A stretch of DNA of 64,000 nucleotides, from positions 20,001 through 84,000 of the forward strand of contig NC_083526.1 of the NCBI RefSeq assembly GCF_032362555.1, written 5' to 3'. Source of the stretch: Amyelois transitella. Taxonomy: Eukaryota; Arthropoda; Insecta; Lepidoptera; Pyralidae. A program made the position numbers and the translations under genes. Below, one piece after another: positions 42,601 to 57,600 of this stretch. The notes below the pieces were generated by a model that searched no databases, was not told where the DNA came from, and was given only the letters and a program-made list of their open reading frames with translations. The stretch's first letter is position 1. Each line of letters starts with the position of its first letter.

Positions 42601-45600
42601 ACCTTAGGAGCTGCGCAGTTTTGACCGGTTGGGTCGATTTTCCGTAGCATTTTTTTCCGTCTATGCACAAAAAAGTCAGTCGATTGTTAGCCGTTATTGT
42701 TTGTAGTAAGAACCGGCCAGTTTTTATTCGCCTAAGATTTTAAGAGGCGTCGGTAATTGGCGTAAGAAACCGAGCCGTAATAAGCAAAAAGCGAAGATAA
42801 ATTCGTGACGAGCCGCGGCGGTGTCTTGGTGGTCGGCCGACGTTTTATTTCATTATTAATTAGTGCGTTGCTGTTGATCATAACTTTGAAAGTTAATCCT
42901 GTAGTAGAACTAAGTGTCATTCGGCTTGGTTTCCGATCGTCCATTTTACTAATGATTCCTACGCCCTTAAAACTTCAACGAATGCAGTTCAGTGGAATTT
43001 AAGAGGTTTTGGTAATTTGCTTTCTTTCTTTGTATATTTAGAGAATACAGATCAAATAAAGATCGTAAAAGTACTTACTATAATACTAAAACTTTACCTA
43101 AAATGCGAAGATTTTTCACTTTGGAATTTTGGTCGGAGATGGACCGATAATCATTATGAGCACATTGCAAAGCTCTTCTAGCAACAATACGGATAAGTTG
43201 AAAAAATTTATAACCATAAACTAAATGAAATTTCATAGAAATGTTGACCTTATGAGTTGTACTCTCTGGGGTCAGAATGAACCGCTTTCGGCACATTACC
43301 GCGTAGAACAAGCGGGTAGCTAGACAATAAAACATGTTACCAAATCGCACGTCACGCTAGAAAGCCTCCTGACCACCCCACTGACCACTAAACATGACCA
43401 CGTCTTGTTTCGCGGCCATTTAAGAGCACTTTCCATTGGAAACTGTCATGATCATGATGAGATCTAATCAGATGTGTAACTGTTCTGTTCTCTTTGTCCG
43501 TAGCTGTGCATTGGGGGCTCTCTACGAATGTTGACAGGCTCACCTTCTTTCTTTTTTTATCTCGTCGGTTAACTACAGGGATCGTTATTTATCCTTCAGA
43601 CTTATAAAATTTTAGTATTGGAACGTAAATAAAACATGTAGGTAATTAACCACTTGTAGATCTGGGCCTAGACGGTTTTATCAATCCATGGCTTTGCATT
43701 TCTCATGAAAGACAGTGTGTGGTCTGCTGTTTCTCATTTTACAATAACTTGAGGATTGCCGTGTGGTTTCCGGCACTTTAGAATAGAACCACTCCATAAC
43801 TTTCCCATGTATGTTGTAAAAGGCGATAAAGAGATATGCTTATAAACTAAGGATTCCTATTGTAGGCTATAGGCTAGCAGCCTGTCACTATATGAATCTC
43901 CATTCCATCATAAAGCCATACAGCTGAACGTAGCCTTCCAGTCTTGACTACTGACTTACAGATGAGACTATATGAATGTATGCATGTTGAGGAAAAAATG
44001 TATATTTCAGTACGCGTTCGCACGCTGTATCACATATGTTTATAGCATATAATAATCAGGTTTTCGGAACGGCGCGGCGTGACCTCCACTCTCTCACCTC
44101 TGACCTTTGCGCACACTTTATAATTGCCCTCGGTAACGCCACAAGTAGGCCGCATGAACGTTTGGTCACGACCAGCATGTGGCTCAATACACTTGAAAAT
44201 ATAAGGGTTCACTCGAAACTTCATGATGGATGGGTTTGTCAATGGTTTTTAACAAAATTTAAAAGATTGAGGTCTTAAAGTCTTCGAGTGTTTTCAATCG
44301 ACTTTGTTTATTTTCTTAAATGTCTTTCGTTCCTAGTGAGAATGGGACCCAAAAGACTTTTCCCAATTAGGTACTTGAAAAAGATCCTCTGATTGTTATC
44401 CTATCATTACCTCATCACCTATATATTCTGATAACGTTTTAATTAAAATTGATCAAAAAATTTAAAGGCTACGTATAGCCATAATCTTTCTGGGGTTCTT
44501 CGATCAAAGTGCATTTTTGATTATTTCCTCTATCACTAGTAACGTTAAGCATAGAAAAGGGAATAATATAACTAAGGAAGTAAATGTTTTAAGGTTCAAT
44601 AAAGGAGTACATTACAAATCGCAAACAAAATTAAGGCAAGCTTGAACAACAGGTCACTTACGAGGAATGATGCTTGAGACATAAACAATTATAAACGTAC
44701 GTATATAAATAAAATATATAAACATACCTACATGTATATTTTAAAAACCAATTTAAGACTCGAGAAAGAATTTATGAAGATTATTGGCAAACGCATTAGA
44801 AGAGATCTTATATTATTCCCATTTCCATGTTTAATTTCTATTTCAATTTTGGATTTCAAACAAACCACCATACTTGTCAGCGACTTTACAATCGCTGCCT
44901 GGCTGACGAGTCCTCGGGAAAGTTGGCAACATTCTATTGCAAAGATGACGTCATTCTATAATGTAAACATGAATCAAACATCGGCTATGTTCATAACGGT
45001 GCTAGTAGGATGTTTGTCAACATTCGGCGGCATAATCCTGCGCCGGCGCCGCTTGACACAGAATGTCCAATCGCTGTCGGTTACTGAACTCTGTTTTGCA
45101 TGAAGTTGAATAACAACATACATAAAATAATGCCTCTTTCTCGAAGGGGTAGGCTGAGACTGAATCTTTCCACTTTCCAAGATCATGCTTACTGCTCAGA
45201 GATGTATTAGATGTTTTTTGCATACGTTTTTCACTTCATCCTCATTTATAACTCTCTTTATGCTTAGCTCTCTATGCACATAACTCGTCGGTTTTGGGTA
45301 TTCTGGATCTGAACTTGAGCCAGATCGTCCCCGATTTGAACATCTTAAATTTAATTCGTAAGTCATCCAAAACCATGTTTGGTCCATGACTACCGACCTA
45401 ACTTTCTAATGATTCCCTCGCGACCCCCTCCCCCTCCCCGGGCCCGCCCCTCTGCCGTCGAGACTACCACAACTAGACTCCAATTACCTCCACAACTTGT
45501 TGAACAAGTCGGTTGAAGTTAGAAGTTTCTGCAGTTTTAACTCCCTACAGAAAAAGTAAAGTGTTGCATGTTAGGTTATTGTTAAACTATTTGCAAAAAG

Positions 45601-48600
45601 TTTTTGAAGATTATTGATTCAATTTAACAAGGACTAGTTAATGTTCTGTGCTTCGCTCCTGCTGGTTGGGGACTTACAGCATTGTCAGTAGCACACAGAC
45701 TTTCGCAATTATACTATTACTTAAGATATGGACATATGAATGAATTTCAGCGGTTCGGCTGTGCATTGATAAGTTAATGTGTCACCTTTATCTTATTTAC
45801 AAGAGATTCTAAGAAAATGACAAGCTTTACATAACTAGCACAGCTTACCAGAATTTTTCTCAAATTTCCCAAAATAAACACCAAATTTCAATATGTAAGG
45901 ATGTTTAATTAAATAAACAAGGCCCTTTGCACCAGCAGTTCAAAGGCATTCCTGCTTTCGCTCCAGTGCTGATGCGGGGGAGCGGTAGGCAGAGGAGGGG
46001 AGGGGAGGGTATCACCGCTCCAAGTACCGTTGCCATCTGACCCAGTGAATACGAGGAATGTGCCAGCCGTCCATTGCGCGGTTCCTTACGACGCGGAGCA
46101 CATGCCGCGGGGAAACCAGGCGATGGACGCAGAAAGCGCTGACCATAACATGTTAGGAATGTGGAGCATGCGAGCGGGTTAAGGTCGCTCGCGTTCTTGC
46201 GATTTGCGTAAACCACACAGATACGGTGTAATTAAGGTATATATGTAGCTTTAAATCATGTGAAAATCACTACATATCTTGATTAATCCCTCTCCTTTTT
46301 ATTTGTTCTTCCGAATCGCTAACAGAGCAATATATATTATCTTTCTGCTTAAAAAATGAGTTATTTAATTTCAGTCTTCTTTGTAAATCAGGTGATAGAA
46401 ACATAAAGTGTCACAACAAAAAAAATATTAACAAATAAATATTTTCATTGAAATTAAATTTATTCGAAGAAAACTTATAAATATAACTGAACCGGAGAGA
46501 AAATATTTCTTAGCTATTAAACAAAACGAAGTAATGAAACAGCAATATCTTACAATGAAATTCAGATTATTCTTACTGACGCAATAAAAACGCTATAATC
46601 CCACCGAGGGAAGATTATGTTTTATTGTGGAGTATAAGCGGCGACGTGAAATGGCGCACTTCGAAGGGTTACTTAGGCAATGTTCATAACTTGAGGTATG
46701 AATACCGTATTTAAGGGCGCCTTTATTCCTCAAATGACGTTTTTTAAATGGATATAAATCAACAAGAAAAGTCGTAAAATTTAAAAAAATATATGATTCC
46801 GAGTTGGTAAAATACCTACTAAATTGATAAACTTATGATGAATTGGTATAAAAATGTTTAAGCTATGTGTTGCGACTTTACTTCTTTGGGAAATTTGAAA
46901 AATCAGTAAAATCTTTGTGGATAAATATTATATAAATTTCGAGATCGACAAACGGAATGCATAGGAAAGTCATACATATCCACAGAAAGTCCGAGACGTT
47001 TTCGGGACAATAACTCAACGATGCGATATTTTATAGAAAACTTAATTACTTATAAGCATCCAAAACCCAAGTACATCAGACGAAGTTCGTATTTCATGAC
47101 CTGACCGGCGATGTAACCCGGGCCCGCCTCAAAGGCAGGGCCGCCATCGCTGCGCCAAACAGCTCGTCAAAGAACAGCTAGTAGTTTGCATAGTTTTTCG
47201 TCAGCTGTAAAGTTTTTGCGGATTGAAATGAGGAGTTTAGCAAAGACTATTGTATATATGTATTCCCATGGAGCGGCGTGGAAATCAGCTCGTGGGAGCT
47301 CCGACCGTTACATCACGCGGGAAAACAGGGTGCGACAGCTAGTATTGCTTTTAAAACTCGCGCGAAAAATATAGTTACAATTTATAGATCCGTACATACA
47401 TATAACGCGTTTTACGGGGTTGACAGAAGCTTGAAAAGACTGAAAGGCCACGTAATGGTCCGTTATTGGGCATGTATTGGCATAATTTTAAAACGCGAAA
47501 CGAAGATTGTGTCCAATAAGCAAATAGTTAAAAATATAATTATGGACCCAATGTGGGCTCTGAATATAATAAAAGTTATATATTGAAAGCTAACCAAAAC
47601 ATACATTTTATTCTATGTTTCTTTTGTAAGTTCATTGATTTTTTTATGATACGTTATCTCTCTCTATACTAGGTATTAACTAACCGAAGCCGCTTACGGC
47701 CAGCTGGTACCCGCTAAGTGCAATGCATAATACAAATAATAATGAATTCTCTCCTCGATTCAGCATGTGTGTCACGGTGACGCTAGATTTATCGCCTGGA
47801 TTTATCTAGTCTAGGGCTCAGTGAGACATTATTTTAACTAAGCAATGTCAAGAATGAAATCAGTTTAGAAACATACATACATTACTCGTATATCACGCCC
47901 TTTTCTCTTTGGAGTCAAAAGTCATAAGTTAAAAAATTCTAAATAGCACAAACAAAGTTTCTAAGGAATACCGTCTCCCGCTTGGTGTCTTGTTGTCGTA
48001 AGGCATAATCACCTAGCTTGGCGGAAGCTCTTTCTTTTGTGATAGTCGAGCCTAAAACTTAGCTCAATCCTATTTTAGTGGGACCACTATAGTGAGAATT
48101 TACGACATAAGCCTTTCGGTTCTTAGCTTGCCATTAAGAAATTGTGCTTTATACCTAAGTTGCCTTTTATGACATTCACGGAAAATATGTGGAATGATCC
48201 TAGTCTAGTGTGGCGGAAACATGAACCCAGTTCTGTTTATAGAAGAGGGGTTAAGTTTCTTTACAGGTAGGATTGTACATGTTGTCTCCAAAACTAGTAG
48301 GCATAGCGTAGAAGAAAAATATGGCGTATTAAGTCGCGCAATGGGTCCTCTATTGCGCGACAAATAAGAAAGAATTCTTGAAAATTCTCAATCAAGGCAA
48401 AACATAATATCAGAAACTAATTAAGTTAAGATGAGAGTATTCAAAACCGAGCTTGTATGAGAGTTATTAATGCGGATGAAGTGTCTCTCTGTGTGAAATA
48501 CTTAAGTATGCTGGAATCGTGGCAAGTGGAATGTAGTCTCTGCTTCCCCTTCGGGAAAGAGATGCGGTTGTATTTATGTTTATGAGTTACTTATAAAATA

Positions 48601-51600
48601 TTCATTCATATAATCCCATCATCACGTCTCGAATAGCTTTTGCGGGGTAAACAGAGCCAGCAGTCTTGAAAGACTAATGGTCACGTTCAGCTGTTAGGCT
48701 TAACGATAGATTTGAGATTATACTTATAAAATACATTGCTGCATAACATCGCTGTCAATGAACAAATGTAAGTAGCGATCGCTCACTGAGATATATCTCT
48801 AGTGAAAGTGTGAGCGGAGGCTGGGAATGTACGAGAGCGGTGACGTCACTCGTCAATACGTCGCATTGTTAAGTTTCATTTGGCAGGTCAGTTAAGTAAT
48901 TACTGGCTTTTGAACGCGGCTTCGCGTAAGTAATCGTTTTATATTTTAGAAGCGAATATTATTAAAATATTGGCATAATTAAAATATTGTGTCGTGCTCG
49001 GCACTAATACAAAAAATAATAGGACCACTCCATCTCTTTTCCATGGATGTCGTAAAAGGCGACTAAGGGTAGGCTTACAAACTTGGGATTCTTTTTTAGG
49101 CGATGGGCTAGCAACCTGTCACTATTTTAATCTCAATTTTATCTTAAAGCCAAATAGCTGAACGTTGCCTATCAGTCTTTGTAAGTCTGTTGGCTTTGTC
49201 TACCTGGCAAGGGATATAGACGTGATTATATGTATGTATGTATTGGCATAATCAAGTAAAACGGTACCTAATCTTCATTATTATTTACAAATATTATAAA
49301 TATACCTAACAGACACACCCACAAAACTGTTAATTCAATTTATTATGTACATATTCAATTCAAAATATAAAATTTTTAATCAGTAATGATATCACCACCT
49401 TGTTCAATTTGATGTTCTTTTAATGACCATTAGGAGTTGCAGTATCAAGTTACGACCACCTGTCGGCCTGTCTGTTGGTCTGGTGTGACTAACATCTGTA
49501 ACTGATCCCGCGCAAGTGTTTTTATGTCCGTGTGACAGTCGCGGAGTGCTGAGTCACCGCGAGACTCCCCGCTGAGGAATCGACAATAAAAACTTTGTAG
49601 ATATCTGTTTCACACAAAACATTTCTTAGAACTTATTAGAGTAGCTGTTGCACGCGATTTTGTACGGATTAAATCTCGCTTAAGTATATATTTCTGCCGT
49701 GTGGTTCCCGGCACCAATAGAGGGATGTACGCATGGATTGTATAGTACTTAAAAAAAGTAACATGGCGGCGATCGATGGAGAATCGGTCGATGACGCAGG
49801 TCCATTTTTAAAATCACTATCTATAATCACGTCTGTATCCCTTACGGGGTAGACGGAGCCAACAGTCTTGAAAAACTGAAAAGCCACGTTCAGCTTGATG
49901 GTTTAATTAATGTATTGCCTCACTACTGATATCTATTATTTTGATGTTTTATTAGCTGACCCCATATTTAATTAGTTGATTATTGACTAAGATAACTGAA
50001 GACGTAAGTTTTCAATAATATTTGAAGTGTGTTCGTCAAATATTGGATGATGTAAGTTGGAGTCGCGCGGACACTCACTGGACAAATATCAACAAATGTT
50101 ATCGAATCAACACATAGAGCGTGCCAGCTCATTATCTTCTCGTGCACATTGTAAACGTCAATCAAGGGATAGGCTCGCTAGGCTGCAAACTTGGGATTCT
50201 TTTTTTAGGCGAGTGGCAGCCACCCTTCGCTATTTGAATTCTACGAGTCTTATTAAGATTGTTGACTCTTGTCTTTATCGTAAATAAAAGACGTGATGTA
50301 TGTGTTTATTCATTAGAAATAAAGACAAATGTTTTAAGAATCAACAAAAAGTATATTATCTGTTATACATACATACATAGTTTTACCTGAGATCGTGTGC
50401 GCGTTGATGTCTTTTGTACGCTACGCTGCATTTGTTTTATTACTTAACAGATACTATCTGCTGCCCGCGACTTCGTTCGTCTTAAATCTCTATAAATTTT
50501 AACTTACAATGTTATTCCAATGTCTTAGCTTTATTACTGCAATGTTTAATGAAAATCCATTCAACAGTTTTTGCGTGAAAGACTTACAAACTTACATCTA
50601 GCCGTCCACACATTTTTTTAAAATTAATTTATTATTATATTATATAGGAATTATCACGATCAGCAACCCGCCTGGCTGCTCACGGCTATTCATAATAATT
50701 AGTACAAAAATCAATTGGTTCTTATTATGTTATCGACACATAAAGTGATATAAAGGTTTGATTACAATAATTCTCAAAGTAATTATTAATAATTACATAT
50801 CCGTATCCGGTTTCTTACTCAGATCAATTTCGTCTGTCTGTTATTTGTGCATGTTATTGGCGCAGTAATACTTTGAACCCCAAGGTCCAGTCTGCCGCGG
50901 TCCACCTGCCCTGTCTTCAATATCCTCAATTTAAGTACATCGCCTCGCATCGTCTTTGGCGACGTGAAGCCACTTTCCCCACTCTCACTTTCGCATTTTT
51001 GCAGAATCTGCGCGCGCGCCACTAATGTGTCGATCACAGATACTGCAAACAAACGCAACATTTATATCGTAAATTATATTATCGCCATATTAGAAGTACG
51101 TAGCTTTCTTTGAAAATGGCTACAAATTAATGTCTCGTATGAATGTTATTTTTACAACTTGCTTTCCCCGTGACTTCACACATCCAGAGTCGCAAAATAT
51201 AACATTTTCTAGTGCTACATGCTCTTCGTGAATGAAAATTGTCAATGTTAAAAGTGGCATTCATTTATTTATGCAATCGCACTTTCAATCAATCAATCTT
51301 TATTATAAAACAGAACAATACAGCCTCAACCGCTAGGGCTTCAGATTTGAGGCATGATGAAGGAACCTACCCTTATGTGTTCTAGGAATGCATAACAATA
51401 TGAAAGGAATGCAAACACATAACAGAAGTTTAACAGGATCTGTAGGTCCAGGAGCTTTTCCCGAAATTCTCACGGGAACGGGATTAACAGTAGGTAGTTA
51501 CAAATGTTATGTTCATTACATCATCGCTAGTGGGATATCGAAATGATATGACAATAATGATTACAACAACACGAGCGTGTGTTAGTAAACATAGCTCTGA

Positions 51601-54600
51601 TATATCATTGTTACATAAATATTATCATTTTACTACAAGCACCAACATATATTACGCTGAACGTCATATAAACATTATAACACATTATGACATTTTTGTT
51701 GTAATTAATAACTGTAACCTGTAGTTGGCTATAATATAGGGTGCAACAAAAAGATTGACCATGGTCTTTCCTACCCTACCAGTATCTTGACCGTCCGGGT
51801 ACCAGGCATGAGTTAATGGGTTTATTCAATTTTGGTCACCTGGTATGTATGTATCGATTGTGAAAAATTTTTACACACCTAGTGAAACTTTCGATAGTTT
51901 GTCAACATTAGGTCATTAGCAGGCCCAGGGCTCCTTTCCAGGGAGAATAGAATTCAATGAAAGGATGAATTCAATACTCTTTTATTTGTGAATGTCCAAT
52001 GAACTGTTGACAAAAGTTCACAGCAGTTGGACCGTTGAGTATTGTTATTTATTATCTTTTTCCATTTTTATAAAATGACACTGACTGACATATCACGCAC
52101 AGGCCAACCGCTGAGTCTGGAGATTTTAAATTTTGCGTGTAGTTTATTATGTGCACTATGAGAAATTAACGACGAAAACAGCTAGTTCATAATGTTTAGA
52201 ATTTTGTATATGGCACCCAAAAGTAGGAGACTTATTTTTAGCGCGGCAAAAACAGGAAACAGTCATGGTCAAAACGCATTCTCACGATGGACTTGCGTAA
52301 ATCTAATGAATTAATATGATTATGCATTCACTAATCGCATCCAACGAGAGTGGGCATCCGGCGCGTGCGCATGCGAGCCGCACGCGTGCGTAGAAAGTGA
52401 TCCCAAGAAAGTGGATGGAAAGAGTTGAGACGAAAACGGATATATCACCTGACCGGATAGCGATTTGTTGGTTACGGTTTTGGAAAAGATGTTTAAGAGC
52501 TATTAGTAAAAGCTTATCCAAAGTAACATGAATCAGGAAACTGCACAATTTGTTTTCTTACATACATACATACATACATAAAATCACGCCTCTTTCCCGG
52601 AGGGGTAGGCAGAGACTACCTCTTTCCACTTGCCACGATCTCTGCATACTTCTTTCGCTTCGTCCACATTCATAACTCTCTTCATACAAGCTCGGCGGTT
52701 TCGGGTACTTTTGACCTGACCCTTTACCAGGACGTCCTTAATTTGATCAAGATACGTTCGTCTAGGTCTTCCCACTCCGACCTTTCCCTCCACACTCTCC
52801 TTGTATATCTGCTTAGTCAACCTGCTTTCATTCATCCTCTCCACATGACCGAACCATCTTAACATACCCTTTTCTATTCCTGTAACTACATCTTCTTTCA
52901 CATCACAACATTCCCTTATCACGCTGTTCCTTATCCTGTCACTCAATTTCACACCCATCATACTCCTTAACGCTCTCATTTCCACTGCATTTATTCTGCT
53001 TTCATGCTTCTTTTGCCATACCCAACTTTCACTCCCATATATTAATGTCGGGACCAACACGCCCCTGTGCATTTGTTTTCTTGTTTGTAATATTTTTATT
53101 GTTCATACGAAAAAACACAAAAATACAGTAAATTTGTAAGACAAAATATACAAAGGAGCACTTATCCTGAAGGGTTTTGTTTTGCGGACTCAAGCCCACG
53201 GGTTTTCTGTTTTACCGTAGTGGTAAGTTTAGACTAAAATAAAAATTAATGATTCAAGTATTTCATCATAAAAACTTTAATAATGTGTAAATAAAACTAC
53301 AAGTACAAACAAAAAATAAATAAAATATTTGTTGGAAACAAAATTTACAGGCCCTTAATTTATGACAATCGCTAGCGACTATAATTAACTAAAGTTAAAA
53401 TTCAAAATTTTTAAGAAATTGTAGGCATCTAAAATTTGACTCAAGTTTTCAATGATGTAAACCTATTTATCCATCTGAGTGGCCAGCTGTTGGGAACTGG
53501 TACAAGGCGAGCCGTGGACATTTCGCGTCCTGCGCGACTCTAAGATTGTGATCAATTTGTGTACTTCCGGTGGTATTGGGCAATTTGTATCACTTGACAT
53601 GCAAGAAAATATGAATTCATTTGAATAATATTAAATATCATGGTTGAGCGTCGGCGGGAGGACGGTTAAGGTGTCCAACTAAAATGCAGGATTTATTCCT
53701 ACCTCGGTCATATACCGATGATTATTTGCTGAGTTTTGTACATTAGTTTGATTACTAACTGATGCTCTTACCCATCTTACGCTCGAAAAAAGAGAAAGAA
53801 TATATGTATTAATTTATTTGTATTCTATATTGTAACCTGTCTATTTGTTCCAGGCGCTTGCTTGGCCCCAGCTCTGGGCCAAGCGCGGTATTTCGGCAAG
53901 GATCTGGGCGCTCTCTCCGAGCTACACCACGGCGTGAAGGGTCGGGTGTACGCCGTCGATTCGAGGACGCTTTTTATTAAGGATCTGCATTATGATGGAG
54001 AAGGCCCAGGTTAGCCAGATATATGAGTTTTATTTAAATCTTTTGAAGCTTTTCCAGAAGAATGTTATTACGATAAATCTTCTCGTATTATGAGGTCGGA
54101 TGACTTACTCAAAGATAAAATTGTATCGAATTGAATTATATACTAGGTATTACAAGAATATTTTGTGAAATGCAAGAAATGAAATAATCTGATTGTTTCT
54201 TATGCAAGATTTAGGCAACCTCCGTCAAAAGATCCAAATCTGAACGATAAAACAAAATGGTTATTATTTCAGTAAAATGATATATAAAGCCATCAGATAA
54301 TGGAGATGGCTTGGAAGACAAGCGGAGCGAGCTGAAGTGGTTTATGTAACGTCTCGGAACGCTTGTCATCGAGGCTTGGGACAGAGATCGCGAATACAAA
54401 AATAAAGACAGTATTTAGAATCTCTAATTAACATTGTAAGAGATTGAGGTCAACGCACAATGATGTCATGTTTTAGATAATTTTCGCGTTGTTTTGTAAT
54501 ATTTTTGTTAAGTGTCTTTTGAATAAATGAATGATTAAAATGAGTGATGAAGCTCTGTTATTAGTCAGCGTTAACTTTGGTTACAAAAAAAGAACATAAC

Positions 54601-57600
54601 ATGCGCATGGCCGACAGAATTTAATTGTGTTGTAGTTCGCTATTAGTGGAAGTGTTATTAATCAATCTGTTGTAGAGTAAATCCAGTCGTGACTCTTAAG
54701 ATTAATTGATCATTGAAGATAAGTTATCAGAAATTCTTATTAAGATATTACCTATTTGGCCACGAATACAATACATACATACATAAAGACACGTCTATAT
54801 CCCTTGTGGGGTAAATAGAGCCAATAGTCTTGAAAAGACTTATAGCCAACCTTTAGTTATTTGGTTAGTTTGTTTCGACTAATAGTTGGCTGAATTTTGG
54901 CAAATTTCTGCTAATACGAGTACTTAGGGCTTGACTTAGGTAGGTATTGTAAATAGATAGAATAATATATTTTTTTTGTAATGAATGAACTAAAATACTG
55001 GACAGTTTTAAATGTTTGGAAGTGAGAAAATACCTTCAGGTGTACATTAAGTCGTTATATAAAATAGGGATTTTATATAGTTTCATACTTTTTTTACGAG
55101 GTCTTAACTAATTAATAAAGGGGAAAAATAGTAATTAAGGCAAGTATTTAAATGCTTACAACATCGGTTAAAATTATAACAAAGCAATGAGGTTGTTTAA
55201 TTTTATAGCCAGCAAAAGGTTAAAATGTGACCTTTTATTTGAAACCCCGAAAATTATGTAAATATTTTTGATCTGGGGCGCGATACCCGGACTAAGGACG
55301 GAACGGATCGCCGCGGACGGACCACAGGCTGGCACGGGCAGTATCGGCGTAATGAACGACAATGCAGCCATGTCAATGGAGAATAAGTTTGCCTTTTCCA
55401 AAACATTTAATACCTATAGTATTTCCAAACGGGAGAACTATGTTACCTCTCGTGTTAAAGTAATTATTGAGATTACACTTCGCAAAAAAGAAAAATATAA
55501 CAACTGATCTCTTTAAGTACTCGTATTAGAAATAAAAGTATTAGAACCCAGGTCCCTAGTTCGTGAAACCACTGCGCGCGGAGGTCGTCTCTATGCAGAC
55601 AGAGTGTCGCCGCGGTGTAGATCTCAGAGTGTTTAGAAGCGGCTACGAATTTGCATTAGTGTTGTGACACTGATCTTTTGATAATTTATTTCTTAGATTA
55701 GCCTTGCTCGGATTTTTTAAAGTAAGTATTATGTAATTTTTTCATAATATTCTAGTCCAAATTAGCTTATGGTAATAAGTTTTTTTGAGTGCATTTTAAT
55801 TTTTTTATAGCTTTTTATAATAAGATAATGATTTTATCTGTACTTATGAATTAAATAAACTGTCAAAAGTTATGATAGTATTGAGATTATCAAAACGGAC
55901 TAATAAAATTTGATAGATTTGATAAGTAAGTAGTAAACACAGCCAAATCGTATTTTAATATGGATGAGCACTATCTAGCGAAAAAAGAGGAAACTAATCG
56001 GACATAAGTATTGCTAGGACTTTTGCATTACCGAGTTGAAATATCGACAACTTAGCTGTCACTAGTGTCACAACACTGCCGCCAATGAATGCTCCCGAAC
56101 GCAAGTTGCACGCGGCACTTGCTTAGTCTGAGCGCGACTTCACACAACTTCAGGTATACGAGCTTTGTGTGACTGAAAGCTTTGAATTAGGAGTACAACT
56201 TAGTACTTACGGATGTATGTTTGATTCTTGCCACTGGCTTAAAGTAGTACCAGCCCCGGCACCATGCCGCTTTGTGACCAGTCGTCATGTACCTATGCTT
56301 CGTGAAGTGTAGGGTAGCTTTGGGAAAACTTACAGTAACCGAAAACTTCAAATGAGACTTCCCCTCTAAAACGCAATTTTATCTAGATCTTTATTTTTTT
56401 ATTTAATAGGTAAATATTCAATCGTTAAAACACAGTTAAGGTCCAGATCTTAATCCTAACAATATTCTCGCAGAACGGCTGAAAATTAACTTGCATGAAG
56501 AGAGTTATGAATTTGTATGAAGCGAAATAAGTATATAGGGATCGTGGCAAGTGGAAAGATGTTGTCTTTGCCTACCTTTCCGGGAAAAAGGTCAGATTTA
56601 ATGTACCTACGTGTTCAGTCACCGACTGGTTTGCATGCACATTAGCGAGTTGTTGCCGAGGCTATAACTTTGTAATGTGTACGGTGCGATGGGTTTCGCT
56701 GCTCAAGTGGGTCTGCTAACGGCGCCGGCGCATGCGTGATTGTAACGGAGATTATAAGATGAGATATTATGTTTTATATAGATTTAGTTTATAAGATTAC
56801 TCCAAGATTGCTTATTATATTTAAGTTAATATAAATCTTTTAGTAATTAACGAAGATGTTTTAAATGAATTGTCTTAATCGTAAAATTCTATTTCAGAAC
56901 ATCCTGATAACAAATCTACCTTTACCGATGTAAAACAACATTCTTACGTCGATCAGTTGGACCTCCCAAATCTTGTGGCTGGCCAAGATTTGGGAGGTCC
57001 AACTCCATGTCAAATTACAAATTAAAACACTGAATTCATAATTTCATATGACGTTATTTTCAAAGACAGAAAATATTTTTCTTTTATAAAATGACGTTTT
57101 TACAAAAGAAAAAATTGCAGACCTATTACTATGCTGTCACTTAAGAATAAAAAGTACTCCTAACTTAAAACATTGATCAGTTAATTAAATTTGTAATTGA
57201 AGCTGTAAAACTGCACCTCGCGAACACGCGATCTCACGTGGACAGCGACGTGTATATTCATACTGGATAAAATAAAAATATCTGTGACAATTACATTAAT
57301 CTGCTATTTACGTACTTCTATTTGTATTTTTGTACTGACTGAACTCAAAAGGCACAGTTTTTAGGATATTTGACACAGGGACAGACACAAACTTCTGGAG
57401 TGGAAAAAGTTACTCTTTTTTTTGGTAATTCTCACGCTCAATCCACGCAAGACTTGTCTTTTCAAACATAATATAGTGACTAAACACACAAAACAGTCTA
57501 CGTCCCTACTTTCGTATGTAACCATAAAATTAAATACTATCCAGCGATAATGATTATAAAGATCGTTGATCCAATTCAATCAGTAAGATTCATGCAATTA

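Larger units (their letters stand above)
39705..53853. other. Skeletor intron 1, 14 kb, transposon-rich
   Basis: No splice-consistent exon was found inside. It holds family A SINE-like copies, RTE-like tails and a fresh 5'-truncated non-LTR insertion, listed separately. Stretches such as 39720-41180, 42000-43750, 44000-45100, 46200-47080 and 50650-51290 are AT-rich with nothing recognised. Large first introns often hold regulatory DNA, but no element could be identified. Confidence 0.55.

Noticed and set aside
45305-45500. GC-rich run around CCCCCTCCCCCTCCCCGGGC as a promoter
   Set aside because: No exon or start site nearby supports it; it lies deep in Skeletor intron 1 and could be any GC-rich intronic patch.
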